A stretch of 64,000 nt of DNA from Methylophaga sp. OBS4 (GTDB lineage Bacteria > Pseudomonadota > Gammaproteobacteria > Nitrosococcales > Methylophagaceae): NCBI RefSeq assembly GCF_026319305.1, contig NZ_JAPDMV010000009.1, forward strand, positions 1-64,000, in the 5' to 3' direction. A model generated the notes under the pieces. It searched no databases, had not been told where the DNA came from, and saw nothing but the letters and a program-made list of their open reading frames with translations. Position numbers and translations under genes: made by a program. Below, one piece after another: positions 19,729 to 29,155 of this stretch (the first letter of the stretch is position 1; each line of letters starts with the position of its first letter).

Positions 19729-20304
19729 ATGAATCATAGCCTCAGTAGCAGACAAGCAAAGGTTTTGCCGGGTAATGCGGGTGTTTGGTTATTTATTTTT
19801 GTAGAGGTAACTACCTTTGCGTTATTTTTTCTGACCTATTCGGTTGTGTATCGTCTGAATTACAGCCTGTTTGATCAATATAAAGCTGTCTTGCATTTAG
19901 ACTTGGGCGTTATCAATACCGTCATGTTACTGACCGCCAGTCTGTTTGTAGCATTGGCTGTCAATAAAGCGCGATCGCAACAACATACACGTGTTGCCTG
20001 GCATTTGTTGCTGGCGATGCTCTGTGGCTTTGTTTATATCGGCATAAAATTTTGGGAGTGGCAGCAACTTTATAGTTTGGGTTATACCCTGCACACCAAC
20101 ACATTTTTCAGCTTTTATTTCTTTCTGACTTTATTCCACTGGTTGCACGTTATTCTGGCACTGATCATTCTGAATAATTTCCGCAGCCGTTACCAAAAAG
20201 CCAATCCTCCACCCGGCCTGGAAGGACTGCAGTCAGCGGGCAGCTACTGGCATATGGTCGATATGCTGTGGTTAATTCTGTTTCTACTGATATACATCGC
20301 CTGA
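19729..20304 (+). CDS. norE: NorE, cytochrome-oxidase-subunit-III-like protein
   Basis: Inner-membrane protein of 191 residues with about five helices, homologous to subunit III of haem-copper oxidases (motif FFSFYFFLTLFHWLHVILAL). NorE is an accessory factor for nitric oxide reductase activity; its exact role is not settled. I took the ATG at 19729, with GGAG 6 nt upstream, rather than the GTG two codons earlier. It lies between norR and norF in one operon. Confidence 0.88.
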   Translation: MNHSLSSRQAKVLPGNAGVWLFIFVEVTTFALFFLTYSVVYRLNYSLFDQYKAVLHLDLGVINTVMLLTASLFVALAVNKARSQQHTRVAWHLLLAMLCGFVYIGIKFWEWQQLYSLGYTLHTNTFFSFYFFLTLFHWLHVILALIILNNFRSRYQKANPPPGLEGLQSAGSYWHMVDMLWLILFLLIYIA

Positions 20305-20325
20305 ATTAACAGCGAGTCGTTAAAT

Positions 20326-20553
20326 ATGAAACTATGGTTTTACTGGCTATTCCTGATAACAGCAACTGTTATGATGGCCGGACTTAATATTAAAAGTCTG
20401 CAGTTGCTGATCATGCTGTTTACTATCGTAAAACTTCTTACGGTCAGTGAAGTGTTTATGGAATTGCATCATGCGCCGTTGCTCTGGCGCAACGCGATGC
20501 TGCTTTACTCTGTCGCGGTACCGCTAGTATGTTTTCTTATTATTACGGTTTAA
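20326..20553 (+). CDS. norF: NorF-like small membrane protein
   Basis: A 75-residue protein with two to three hydrophobic helices and a conserved central EVFMELHHAPLLWR segment, matching the short NorF/cytochrome-oxidase-subunit-IV-like proteins encoded next to norE. NorF supports nitric oxide reductase function. It is the last gene of norR-norE-norF. No strong Shine-Dalgarno is visible, so translation may depend on norE. Confidence 0.75.
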   Translation: MKLWFYWLFLITATVMMAGLNIKSLQLLIMLFTIVKLLTVSEVFMELHHAPLLWRNAMLLYSVAVPLVCFLIITV

Positions 20554-20690
20554 ATTAATGCCGGCAGTTGGGGCAGGCTGAGAGCTGACCAGCAGAATGA
20601 CTCTTGAACCTGAATATCTTGTTTAGTCAACATGGCCCGCCCCCGAGGATCGGCGATGTCAATAGACTCCACCAGACATTTCCGAACACA

Positions 20691-20724
20691 CAAAAACGCG
20701 AAACCCCGCACTGGGCGGGGCTTT
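20691..20724 (-). terminator. Terminator of tRNA-Met
   Basis: Stem CCCCGC (20704-20709) / GCGGGG (20715-20720) with a 5-nt loop, followed on the minus strand by TTT and then TTTTT 8 nt later. It lies about 35 bp beyond the tRNA 3' end. The 20554-20700 gap otherwise holds nothing I recognise. Confidence 0.55.
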
Positions 20725-20756
20725 GAGAATCACAGCGATCGCTGATGGAATGTATG

Positions 20757-20833
20757 TGGTGGCTATGGGTGGATTCGAACCACCGACCCCATCATTATGA
20801 GTGATGTGCTCTAACCAGCTGAGCTACATAGCC
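20757..20833 (-). tRNA. tRNA-Met (elongator, anticodon CAT)
   Basis: A 77-nt cloverleaf with the CCA end encoded. The acceptor stem GGCTATG/CATAGCC, D-loop AGCTCAGCTGGTTAGAGC, anticodon loop CTCATAA and T-loop GGTTCGAATCC are all intact. The acceptor pairing at the first base marks it as elongator, not initiator. Confidence 0.97.
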
Positions 20834-20847
20834 GTATGAAGCGCGCC

Positions 20848-20876
20848 ATTTTACGATGATGACTGCCAAATATCAA
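20848..20876 (-). promoter_or_regulatory. tRNA-Met promoter
   Basis: Minus strand TTGATA (20871-20876), 17-nt spacer, TAAAAT (20848-20853), ending 14 bp before the tRNA. This is a near-consensus sigma70 promoter. Confidence 0.7.
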
Positions 20877-20891
20877 GAACTAAAGCCATTT

Positions 20892-21923
20892 TTATAGCCA
20901 GTCGCTGAGCTGAATACCAAAGCCGATACTGTTGCTGTGGGCATCATAATCAATCAGGCTTTCACCATAACCATTAAACCATTGTACATAACCTCGAACA
21001 CGCTCGGTCAGCGGGAAACTCCAGCCCAGTTGTACAGCACCACGATTATCACCAAAGTCCAAATTGTTTCTGAGCATTACATCGAAGGTGTTATTTCCGA
21101 CTTTGTATAAGGCGCCCAGTTCAAAATTCCCCATATAGTCTTCGATATCAGGATTGTCATCATTATCACTGTCTTCTGGCACTCGCCACCAGGGTTTGAA
21201 TGAGAAATACAAGTCATCATATTCAAAAACGAAGTCGGCATAAACGCGGTTCCAGCTACGAGATAAGGTACCCGATTGACCATTGGATTGATGGGAGAAG
21301 CCGGTGCGGATAATCGAGTTTTTCACGCCAAACAGCTCAAAGTCATTTTGAAATGACAACCAGGCTTCAGGTTCATGATTGGAATCCCGAAAAGGGGCGG
21401 AGCCATCCTTGTTAAATTGCTGCCAGAAAGAACGGTTGGTGTAGGCTACAAACATATCCGCACGGTTATTGAACAACCCCCGGGCAACGGGCAGTTTCAG
21501 GCTAATCTGGAATTTGGTTTCCCAAGGTTGGAACTGTACATCCTCAGCCGGATCAGCCAGTTCAAACGGTCGCTCATTAGGTGAGCTCATATTGTTGCTG
21601 AGAATGATGTAGTTGGGCTTGTGTGGCAGCAACACGAAAGGATTGCGGGCTTCTTTCTTTTCCAGAAACAGGCGACGGCTAATCGCCGATTCAGTTTCCA
21701 CGCCATTTTCTGTGACTTCAACCCCCATATCATCAGTCGCCGTCTCCGCCATATCCTGCTGAGCCTGCTCTGATTGACAAAATTGCCTTAGCTCGCCGAT
21801 GGTAAGGGTATCGTCGGCGGTCGCCATTTGTCTGAGCAAACATTGATCAAACTGCCCGTCGGCCTCAATCACAAAAGGCCACCAGAACGCTGCCAGGAAC
21901 AGCGCAGACAGTATGCTTTTCAT
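20892..21923 (-). CDS. pldA: Outer-membrane phospholipase A (OMPLA)
   Basis: Outer-membrane phospholipase A1, 343 residues. It hydrolyses phospholipids displaced to the outer leaflet. An N-terminal signal peptide (MKSILSALFLAAFWW) leads to an extended pre-domain (about residues 25-110) and a 12-strand barrel. The catalytic His and Ser are in FSHQSNGQSG. The start at 21923 was chosen because it opens the signal peptide; the frame stays open 30 codons further upstream. E. coli PldA is about 289 residues, so the N-terminal region is longer here. Its stop is 15 bp from the tRNA-Met promoter. Confidence 0.88.
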   Translation of the reverse strand: MKSILSALFLAAFWWPFVIEADGQFDQCLLRQMATADDTLTIGELRQFCQSEQAQQDMAETATDDMGVEVTENGVETESAISRRLFLEKKEARNPFVLLPHKPNYIILSNNMSSPNERPFELADPAEDVQFQPWETKFQISLKLPVARGLFNNRADMFVAYTNRSFWQQFNKDGSAPFRDSNHEPEAWLSFQNDFELFGVKNSIIRTGFSHQSNGQSGTLSRSWNRVYADFVFEYDDLYFSFKPWWRVPEDSDNDDNPDIEDYMGNFELGALYKVGNNTFDVMLRNNLDFGDNRGAVQLGWSFPLTERVRGYVQWFNGYGESLIDYDAHSNSIGFGIQLSDWL

Positions 21924-22132
21924 AACTAACCCCGGCTTGAGTTTGAATGTTTCGAGAACTGATTGAATAGTTATAACAGACTGGCGACACATTGAAACGG
22001 AAATGCATAACATCGCCGGTAGAGATAGACCTGCGGCCAGACTGGTTAATTATACTAGCAATCTTGATAATAATTCGTTAGTCCAGGATAAACACTACCC
22101 GGTAAAAGCGCGAGCGACAGGGTGAAAACGGA

Positions 22133-23320
22133 CTAGGTGCCGGTCAGATAAATCATTTCCGGCGCTTCGTGCATCAAAAAGTTCTGATGCGAGATATTCC
22201 AGGCATAGGCGCCTGCCAGGCTGAACACTATCCAGTCCCCAATAGCTATCGAGTCGACGTGCTGCCGCCGCGCCAGGACATCTTTGGGCGTGCAAAGCTG
22301 CCCCACCAGCGTGACTTTCTGGTTTTCGATACTGACAGCATTACCACGCTGGCGTGGCAATATGCTGAACGGGTGATCGTGGCTTTGAGCCGCCGGCGTC
22401 CGGAAATGGTGTGTGCCGCCATGGCCGATAGCAAACCATTCACCAAGATTGTTTTTGATATCCAGCACCTCCATCACGTAAAAGCCGCAGGTAGCGGTCA
22501 CATAGCGGCCACACTCGAAACGCAGGCGAAAACGCTCGGCCTGCTGCTCGCAGATCACTGTGGGCAGTTGCTGGCAAAAACGCTGCCAGTCAAAATGCTG
22601 TGACGGGGACAGATAGTTAATACCCAGACCGCCGCCAACGTTAATCACCGGTACATCAATAGCAAACTGTCCGCACCACTTTCTCACGCTACGCAAATAA
22701 AGTCCGATCAATGCCAGATGATTATCGACGTTCAACTGATGTGACATCAGGTGAAAATGAAACCCTTGTAACTGCAACAGCGGCACTGCTTTTATCATGG
22801 CCAGCGCCTGTGGCAACTCCGATTCATCCAGTCCGAAAGGCGTCGGCTTGCCGCCCATGGTCAGGCGCGTGGTAGGCAGGCCTTCCAGGGCAATATTCAT
22901 TCGTAACATGATCTGCACCGGTGTCTGATGCCGGCTCACAATATCGGCCAAACGCTGCAGTTCGGTCAGGCTCTCGACATGAATAGTTTCAATCTGCTTG
23001 TCCACCGCCGACGTTAACTCTGCCGGCAATTTTCCCGGACCACCGAAAATCAGACGATGTTCGGGACAATGCTGCAGCAGCCAGTTCAGTTCGCCACCGG
23101 AAGCCGCTTCAAAGCCGTCAACATAAGGCTTCAATGTCTGCAGAATAGCCGGATCCGGATTGGCTTTGGCCGCATAAAAAAGCTCGCAGCCCGCCGGCAG
23201 CGCCGCTTTCATGTCGGCAATATGCCGGCGCAGCGCCGACAGGTCGTAAACATAACCACAAAATGGCGTTGAACGCTGTTGTTGTAACTGGCTAAGTTCC
23301 TGATTAACTGATGGGGTCAT
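22133..23320 (-). CDS. pvsE: PvsE-like PLP-dependent decarboxylase (siderophore)
   Basis: A 395-residue PLP enzyme of the alanine-racemase-fold decarboxylases (diaminopimelate/ornithine type). The Schiff-base Lys is in YAAKANPD (K52), the phosphate-binding glycines are in NVGGGLGINY, and the C-terminal CTPKDVLA and AGAYAWNISH segments match SbnH/PvsE-like enzymes. In vibrioferrin synthesis PvsE decarboxylates O-citryl-serine to the ethanolamine derivative. It is the last gene of the operon, 2 bp after pvsD. Confidence 0.85.
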   Translation of the reverse strand: MTPSVNQELSQLQQQRSTPFCGYVYDLSALRRHIADMKAALPAGCELFYAAKANPDPAILQTLKPYVDGFEAASGGELNWLLQHCPEHRLIFGGPGKLPAELTSAVDKQIETIHVESLTELQRLADIVSRHQTPVQIMLRMNIALEGLPTTRLTMGGKPTPFGLDESELPQALAMIKAVPLLQLQGFHFHLMSHQLNVDNHLALIGLYLRSVRKWCGQFAIDVPVINVGGGLGINYLSPSQHFDWQRFCQQLPTVICEQQAERFRLRFECGRYVTATCGFYVMEVLDIKNNLGEWFAIGHGGTHHFRTPAAQSHDHPFSILPRQRGNAVSIENQKVTLVGQLCTPKDVLARRQHVDSIAIGDWIVFSLAGAYAWNISHQNFLMHEAPEMIYLTGT

Positions 23321-23322
23321 GA

Positions 23323-25092
23323 TTATTGTTCCCCCATTGGATGCGCGATTTGCGTATAGTCGGCTTGCTTGTCGGCACGCTGCAGCAGACGTGTGCGAAG
23401 ATTGTTTTTTGATGGTATGGGGTGGCCGGCCAAGACGGCGACAATTTCGGGTTGATGACCCCAGGCTGAAAGTTTTTCTGCAAGCAGCGCCCAGCCTTGT
23501 TGCTCAAGCTGTCGGTCGCCGTCGGCCAGATGAAACAGTGCTTCTGACAGGTTATTGATCAACAGACAATAAGCAATACGTTGCCAGCCTTTCTCTCGTG
23601 AATAATAAATTGACTGGCGGGCCCGCGCCGACAAGCCGTCCAGTTCGTGCTGCGGCCAACGAACAGGATCCAATTTGGTGCCTTCCAGATCACGGATCCA
23701 GATCCGCTGCGGGACCCCATCACCCAGCCCAATCAGCGTATTTTGCAGATGCGGTTCAAAAATAATGCCTTCATCAAAAAAGGCACTTAACACACCGGGC
23801 AGCAAGGCATCCAAATAAGCTGATAACCACAGCAAACCGGCCTGCTGGTAACTGATTTCGCGCTGACTAGCCAACACCTGTATACGGGCCGGTAATTGAC
23901 TCTCACCAAACCGGTCCCAGGCAAATACGGCCCCCGCCATCACAATCTCGTACTGCTGCCGCTCATCAGCTGTCAGGTTCTGCCGGTATAACAAACCGAA
24001 GCACTCCTGCAGATGGCGTAATTCCACTTCCTCACCCGCTTGAGCCAGCGTCGAAAAATCCAGGCTGGTTGCCGCAGGCTCGCGCATCAGGCGGAAAGCA
24101 GGATAATGTTTTTCCAGGCGTTGAAATGCCCCCTCCAGGCGCTCGCTCAGATATACGGCGCTCTCCAGTTCATACCAGGCATTCTTGCGCACACAATTGG
24201 TCAGGCGCACATGAATCGAACACTTCATAAAATAAGGCTGATCGGCGCGATACAGCGTTCTGACCGAAGAAGTGGGCGACAGGGTCAGTCCCCGGTAGCC
24301 CAATGGCGTGATCAGGCCGTGCTGGCTGGCGGCCTGATAAAGAGGCGAGCGTAAAATATGTTCCACCTCCCAGGGGTGACAGGGATAGCAGTTCTCTTCT
24401 CCGGCCAGCGTGCCCAGCATCGACAGCACATCCCGGGCACCACGCTGCTGCAGCAAAACCGGATCGATCCGGAACCAGAACAGCGAAAACTCGGCACCGA
24501 CTTCCGGCGCACAGCTCAGCAGATCCGGCATCGAAACGCCGGTGCGGCTTTTAGGTGTAGGATGAAACGGGTGGCCCCACAATAAACTTTGCTCACTGTT
24601 AATAAACGCATCATCGTTTTTGATGACCGGCGCGCTCAGGAAAGCATAGGTAACGGCAATACTGTTTTCAATCTGTTGCTGCAACTCGATATTCAGCGTT
24701 TGCTGCAGCACGGCGGCCATTTCCTTCAGCAGCACATTGATGGCATCAACAGCTGTTACCGGCCGCCAGGGACGACCAAACTGTTTAACAAACGGGGCGG
24801 AATTAAAACGGCCTCGGCTCAGCAGGCTCCACCGGTCCGCTTTGATCGCCAGCAACGCCTCACTCTGCGGCAGCGCCAGTTTGACTACTTCTCCCGGCAG
24901 CATTTTGCTGGTCAGCGCCAAAGGCAGATTACCAAGGGAGGAAACCGTCACCTGCCCGGCAGGCAGCGCAAACTCACGGATATAACAGTTTAGCAAGGCG
25001 GTAAAGGTCTGGTACTCCGCTTCCACCCGCAGTGAATCGACCAACGGCTGGAATGAAGAAAAGGATTCATCGGCTGCTAGTAACGTTGACAT
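23323..25092 (-). CDS. pvsD: PvsD-like IucA/IucC siderophore synthetase
   Basis: NRPS-independent siderophore (NIS) synthetase, 589 residues, of the IucA/IucC family. WGHPFHPTPKSRTG (about residues 145-158) is the family ATP-binding motif, and KCSIHVRLTNCVRK and IFEPHLQNTLIG are further signatures. PvsD joins citrate to serine in vibrioferrin synthesis. I took the ATG at 25092 (AGGAG 7 nt upstream), which overlaps the end of the MFS gene by 26 bp. Substrate assignment rests on gene order, not on residues. Confidence 0.88.
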   Translation of the reverse strand: MSTLLAADESFSSFQPLVDSLRVEAEYQTFTALLNCYIREFALPAGQVTVSSLGNLPLALTSKMLPGEVVKLALPQSEALLAIKADRWSLLSRGRFNSAPFVKQFGRPWRPVTAVDAINVLLKEMAAVLQQTLNIELQQQIENSIAVTYAFLSAPVIKNDDAFINSEQSLLWGHPFHPTPKSRTGVSMPDLLSCAPEVGAEFSLFWFRIDPVLLQQRGARDVLSMLGTLAGEENCYPCHPWEVEHILRSPLYQAASQHGLITPLGYRGLTLSPTSSVRTLYRADQPYFMKCSIHVRLTNCVRKNAWYELESAVYLSERLEGAFQRLEKHYPAFRLMREPAATSLDFSTLAQAGEEVELRHLQECFGLLYRQNLTADERQQYEIVMAGAVFAWDRFGESQLPARIQVLASQREISYQQAGLLWLSAYLDALLPGVLSAFFDEGIIFEPHLQNTLIGLGDGVPQRIWIRDLEGTKLDPVRWPQHELDGLSARARQSIYYSREKGWQRIAYCLLINNLSEALFHLADGDRQLEQQGWALLAEKLSAWGHQPEIVAVLAGHPIPSKNNLRTRLLQRADKQADYTQIAHPMGEQ

Positions 25093-26245
25093 CTTGAGGC
25101 TCCTTGAGCATGAGTAGAAATACGATAATGAATGCCGTGCAGGCCACCAGCGATGACGCAATGAAAGGGGCACGGGTATCCACATAGCTGCAGAGCCAGC
25201 CGGCTACAACACCCGCTATCACACCGGCCCATTTACCCACTGCGTCCAGCCGGCCAAACCATGAACCAGCACTCTGTTTGAGCGTTGCCTGACTGATCAA
25301 TTGATTAAGGCCGCAATACGCCAGAAAAATACCGATGCCGAACATTATTCGGGCAGCCACCAAAGCCATGCTGCTGTCCAGAAAGGCTTGCCAGCCGGCC
25401 GCCAGCATCAGTAATAACAAGCCGAGTGCCAGGTGTCGGTGATCTTGCCGGCGTTGATGCATCAGCGGCAGCAATAACAGATAAAACAAATGCGGCAGGC
25501 TGTACAACACTCCGACAGCGCTGGCCTGGCTGACCCAATGACTGGCATAAGGCAGGAAATAAGGGAACGTCACCACCATCGAAAAAGTGAACAGAAACTG
25601 TAATAACAGCAACCAAGCCAGCGGCCACGATTGCCGGTCAGCCGCGGTTTTGCCTTTTATGCCGGCCGCTTGCGCCAGCTGCGCTGATAAGCTGTGCTCT
25701 ACCGGCAAAAAGAGCGCCAGTAACAATCCGGTCAGGGGCAGCAGGGCCAGCCACAGATAAAGACGCTGCGGCGATGCAGTATAGATCTCCAGCAACAGGC
25801 CCAATCCAATCGGCGCCAGCACCAGTGCCAAGCGGGCGGTAAACTGCGTCCAATTTAATGCCTTGCCCAAGGCCCCAGTGTCGAATTGCTCTGCCAGATA
25901 ACTATTGGCCGCCGCCAGCGTACCGCCGAACAGCCCCTGCATCACCAGCGCCAACACAAAGATCGGCAAAGACGGTGCAATCCCGGCCAGCACGAATGCC
26001 AGCACCAAGCCGCCCAAAGCACGCAGCAACGAGGTTTTACGGCCAAAACGATCGGCAAACTTACCCCACCACGGTGCGGTTAACGCCGTCATCACTGTTG
26101 GCAGGCTGAACATTACGCCTATCCATAAGCTGTCAGCAGCCACGCCCAGACCGGATAACAGACGGGGCAGGAACAGCGGCATACCGAGCACGGTAAATGC
26201 CGCCAGAAAGTGGCAGGCCAGGACTACCGGTAAAACACGTCCCAT
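25067..26245 (-). CDS. pvsC: PvsC-like MFS siderophore exporter
   Basis: Major facilitator transporter of 392 residues with about 12 membrane helices. The loop 2-3 motif WWGKFADRFGRKTSLL is the MFS signature. Placed between the two NIS synthetase genes, exactly as pvsC is, it most likely exports the finished siderophore across the inner membrane. Its ATG shares one base with the pvsB stop (TGATG), so translation is coupled. Confidence 0.87.
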   Translation of the reverse strand: MGRVLPVVLACHFLAAFTVLGMPLFLPRLLSGLGVAADSLWIGVMFSLPTVMTALTAPWWGKFADRFGRKTSLLRALGGLVLAFVLAGIAPSLPIFVLALVMQGLFGGTLAAANSYLAEQFDTGALGKALNWTQFTARLALVLAPIGLGLLLEIYTASPQRLYLWLALLPLTGLLLALFLPVEHSLSAQLAQAAGIKGKTAADRQSWPLAWLLLLQFLFTFSMVVTFPYFLPYASHWVSQASAVGVLYSLPHLFYLLLLPLMHQRRQDHRHLALGLLLLMLAAGWQAFLDSSMALVAARIMFGIGIFLAYCGLNQLISQATLKQSAGSWFGRLDAVGKWAGVIAGVVAGWLCSYVDTRAPFIASSLVACTAFIIVFLLMLKEPQDVNVTSSR

Positions 26246-27954
26246 CAGCAGTACCCAAGCTGTAGAAAATTGGGGCCGGTATGACCGTAATATTTATTGA
26301 TATCGGCGGCGCCCGATGCCTGTTTGCTCAGCAGGCTGCCGCTCAATAATAGATATTTCACCGGTTGCACCGGCTCTTCAAACAGACAAGACCGGGCACA
26401 GTCGGTGGCCACGCCGGCATCATCAAGCTGTTGCAGTGTCCTGTTCAGGGCCTCACGCAGCGTTTGGTAACCGGCCTCCCGCTTCAGTACGCCCTGGTCG
26501 GCCAGGTTTTCCAGCACCGCAGCCAGACCCAACTGCAAGGTAATGGTAATAAACATCTGTGCCAGCGCCAGCTCGTTATCAACCCTGATCCGCTGATCCT
26601 GCAGCTGCGCCATCCGCTGCTGCAAATCAGGACATGCCGCGCTGAAACGCTGAGGCCATAAGCGGGCAGCATCATTGTCCTTCATCACCAAACTGAGCGG
26701 CTGGCCCGGCGTAAAGCTCAATACGGCATTTTGCTGGTTGGACTCCAAGGCGATGCCGTAACGCAGCCAAAGCGTCAGATGCACATCCGCCATCAGTTGG
26801 CAGTACTGCTGCCACCATGTAGCCACATCAGGCATATCAGGCTGCTCCAGTACATAGCAGAGATAAGGGCGGCCATCGGGCATCGGACTGCTCAAAGCCG
26901 CCACCGGCGCCAATGTTTCCTGCGACCGTGGCTGTGGATAACAACGCAATAAAAAGGCAAACAGTTTCTCGTCACCGAGATGACCGCAAAAGCTTTCATC
27001 GACATGGCGATAGCGGCCATGCAACAGCGGATCCCGGCTGGCCAATAACGGCAGCACTTCAGCAAACCACTGGCCGTCGTACAAGGTAGACGGTTTGATC
27101 AAGCGGATATTTTTCTGGCCCAAGGTGCGCATCGCCAGCGGCACTTTCAGATGTTGATCAGGATAGTCCGCCAATTGCACCGTGCGCACCGACAAGGTCG
27201 GATAAACCGGCAAACAGGGCTTCGGCGCCCGCAAAGCACCGGCGGGCAGGCTGTCAAGCTGCTGCCAGGTCAGCGGATGCACCGGAATAAGAAAATGGCT
27301 GCGCGCCAGATCTGCCGGCAGCCCCACTTGCTGAAAAGACGGCCACCAAGCTGGTTCGGCCTGGGGCGCAGTCAGTGTCAGCTGCTGGCGTTCCACAGCC
27401 AGCCAGTGCAAATCAAAGGCCTGGCAGAATTCCGGCGCATATTTCAACAGACTTGAATTATCAAAGCCAAACTTGGCGCGGGCCGTCGGATAATAAGGAT
27501 GATCAAGATAGCTGGCGATTTGATCGGCATGGCGTAACCGTTCTCCCCAGCTCTGCTGTTGTAACGGCCGCAACAGTTCATGTTGCAGTTGTCGATAAGC
27601 CTGCTGGCAGAACTCGCCTTGTTCGCATGCTGCTGCCGCTTCCTCGGCATATTGACGGTACAGATCCCTAGTTTCCTCATCCTGTTGGTACAACAGCTGC
27701 GTCAACCAGCACATGTAACCGGATTCGTGCTGCCAGTCTGAGCGGTGTACCTGCCACGACGGTGCAATGGCCACCCAGGGCTGCATATAATGACTGGCGC
27801 GGACAGCAAGCCTTAGGGGCTGCTCAAGATGATCAACATACAACCAGTGTTGGCCTTCATCTTCGACAATACGCCCGGCAGACAACAGATCGGCGACATT
27901 TTCGCGCAGGCAGGCGTTAATAATCCGCAGGGTGATGTAATCATGCTGACTCAT
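26245..27954 (-). CDS. pvsB: PvsB-like IucA/IucC siderophore synthetase
   Basis: Second NIS synthetase of the operon, 569 residues. The HPLTWQQL segment (about residue 240) after a PVHP-like motif, LSVRTV, and the C-terminal MKDNDAARLWP belong to the IucA/IucC fold. In vibrioferrin synthesis PvsB adds 2-oxoglutarate. The ATG at 27954 shares one base with the pvsA stop, with GGGAG upstream. The N-terminal active-site motif is less canonical than in the pvsD product, as often seen between the NIS types. Confidence 0.86.
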   Translation of the reverse strand: MSQHDYITLRIINACLRENVADLLSAGRIVEDEGQHWLYVDHLEQPLRLAVRASHYMQPWVAIAPSWQVHRSDWQHESGYMCWLTQLLYQQDEETRDLYRQYAEEAAAACEQGEFCQQAYRQLQHELLRPLQQQSWGERLRHADQIASYLDHPYYPTARAKFGFDNSSLLKYAPEFCQAFDLHWLAVERQQLTLTAPQAEPAWWPSFQQVGLPADLARSHFLIPVHPLTWQQLDSLPAGALRAPKPCLPVYPTLSVRTVQLADYPDQHLKVPLAMRTLGQKNIRLIKPSTLYDGQWFAEVLPLLASRDPLLHGRYRHVDESFCGHLGDEKLFAFLLRCYPQPRSQETLAPVAALSSPMPDGRPYLCYVLEQPDMPDVATWWQQYCQLMADVHLTLWLRYGIALESNQQNAVLSFTPGQPLSLVMKDNDAARLWPQRFSAACPDLQQRMAQLQDQRIRVDNELALAQMFITITLQLGLAAVLENLADQGVLKREAGYQTLREALNRTLQQLDDAGVATDCARSCLFEEPVQPVKYLLLSGSLLSKQASGAADINKYYGHTGPNFLQLGYC

Positions 27955-29120
27955 CAGGCAATCTCCCACGCCAGTTGCGCCAGCGTTTGCCGAGTCAGGT
28001 TCGACAGCGCCGCGTCATCTTCTGCCCGCAGATAGAGCACGCCCAGGTAATCTTTGTTGGAGTAAGTCAGGTTAATGCTCTCGCCTGCTTGTTTCAGCGG
28101 CTGGAAACTGACACCAGCAAGCTCGGGCACTGTCGGGGCTTGCTTTAAGATGCCTGGACGCTCGGCGACCAAATAATGGATCAAGGCCTGCTCCGCGGAT
28201 GTCTGTATCTGTGACAACGGTTGTCCGAGATGTAATTTCAGGATCGGCGTAAACCAGCCTTGGGGTAATAAACGATCAAGTAAAAACTCACGGCCATCGC
28301 CTATGCTGCGGTAATTGATTTCAACCAATACCGGACCGTTATCCGTGGCGATAAATTCACTGTGACAGACACCAAAACCCACACCAAACCGGCGGATCTG
28401 GTCAAGCGCTTCTGTTTGCCATTGCTGTGCCTGTTTTCCCGGCCAGCGTGCCTGCTTCTCAATAAAATACGGCGGCTCGGACAGTTCAACATCAAAACCG
28501 CCAATGGCTGTCACATCCTGCCCGTCACCCAGTGTTTCCAGTGTAAATAACGGGCCCTCAATAAAGGATTCCAGCAATAAGGATTCTTGCTGGGCAGACC
28601 GCTTTACCAGTTGCAGCAATGCTGCCGCATCATCCACCCGACTGACATCCATCGACGCCACCCCCTGGCTGGGTTTGACCACCAGCGGATAGGGCCAGTC
28701 CGCCTCAATTTTACCGCCGGGTAACAATTGCTTTGACCAGGTACTGGGCAAATCCAGCTGCTGCAAACGGCGGCGCATACGCAGCTTTTCTTTTGCCGCA
28801 TAACAGATCTGCCAGTTTTTCCCCGGCAGGTTAAGCGCGGCGGCAGCGATTGCAGTCGCGGTTTGCAGATGGTCGCTATTGGAAAATATTGCCGCCGGGC
28901 TGACACCTTTTTCGGTCAGGGCATCCAATATCGCCAGCGGATTGAACACATCACACTCGATGACGCTGACCCGGCGGCCCAGCAACGCGCTATGGGCTTT
29001 ACCATGATCAGTCAGCAGAATGATTTCATAGCCCAGCATCCGGGCCGCCGGTATAAAACCATCGACGACCGCGGCATTAACAACGTGCGTGACAAAAACA
29101 AAAGGAAGGGATTGCGGCAT
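27954..29120 (-). CDS. pvsA: PvsA-like ATP-grasp ligase
   Basis: ATP-grasp carboxylate-amine ligase of 388 residues. The central region (about residues 105-290) has the ATP-grasp features: WPYPLVVKPSQGVASMDVSR for nucleotide binding, LLLESFIEG, and the Mg ligands in VLVEINYRSIGDG. PvsA attaches alanine in vibrioferrin synthesis, forming an amide. The ATG at 29120 has AGAGG 7 nt upstream and is preferred to an upstream TTG. It lies 35 bp after the aldolase-like gene. Confidence 0.84.
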   Translation of the reverse strand: MPQSLPFVFVTHVVNAAVVDGFIPAARMLGYEIILLTDHGKAHSALLGRRVSVIECDVFNPLAILDALTEKGVSPAAIFSNSDHLQTATAIAAAALNLPGKNWQICYAAKEKLRMRRRLQQLDLPSTWSKQLLPGGKIEADWPYPLVVKPSQGVASMDVSRVDDAAALLQLVKRSAQQESLLLESFIEGPLFTLETLGDGQDVTAIGGFDVELSEPPYFIEKQARWPGKQAQQWQTEALDQIRRFGVGFGVCHSEFIATDNGPVLVEINYRSIGDGREFLLDRLLPQGWFTPILKLHLGQPLSQIQTSAEQALIHYLVAERPGILKQAPTVPELAGVSFQPLKQAGESINLTYSNKDYLGVLYLRAEDDAALSNLTRQTLAQLAWEIA

Positions 29121-29155
29121 AACGTTACCTCTGAAATTTTGAAAACAACGGGTTA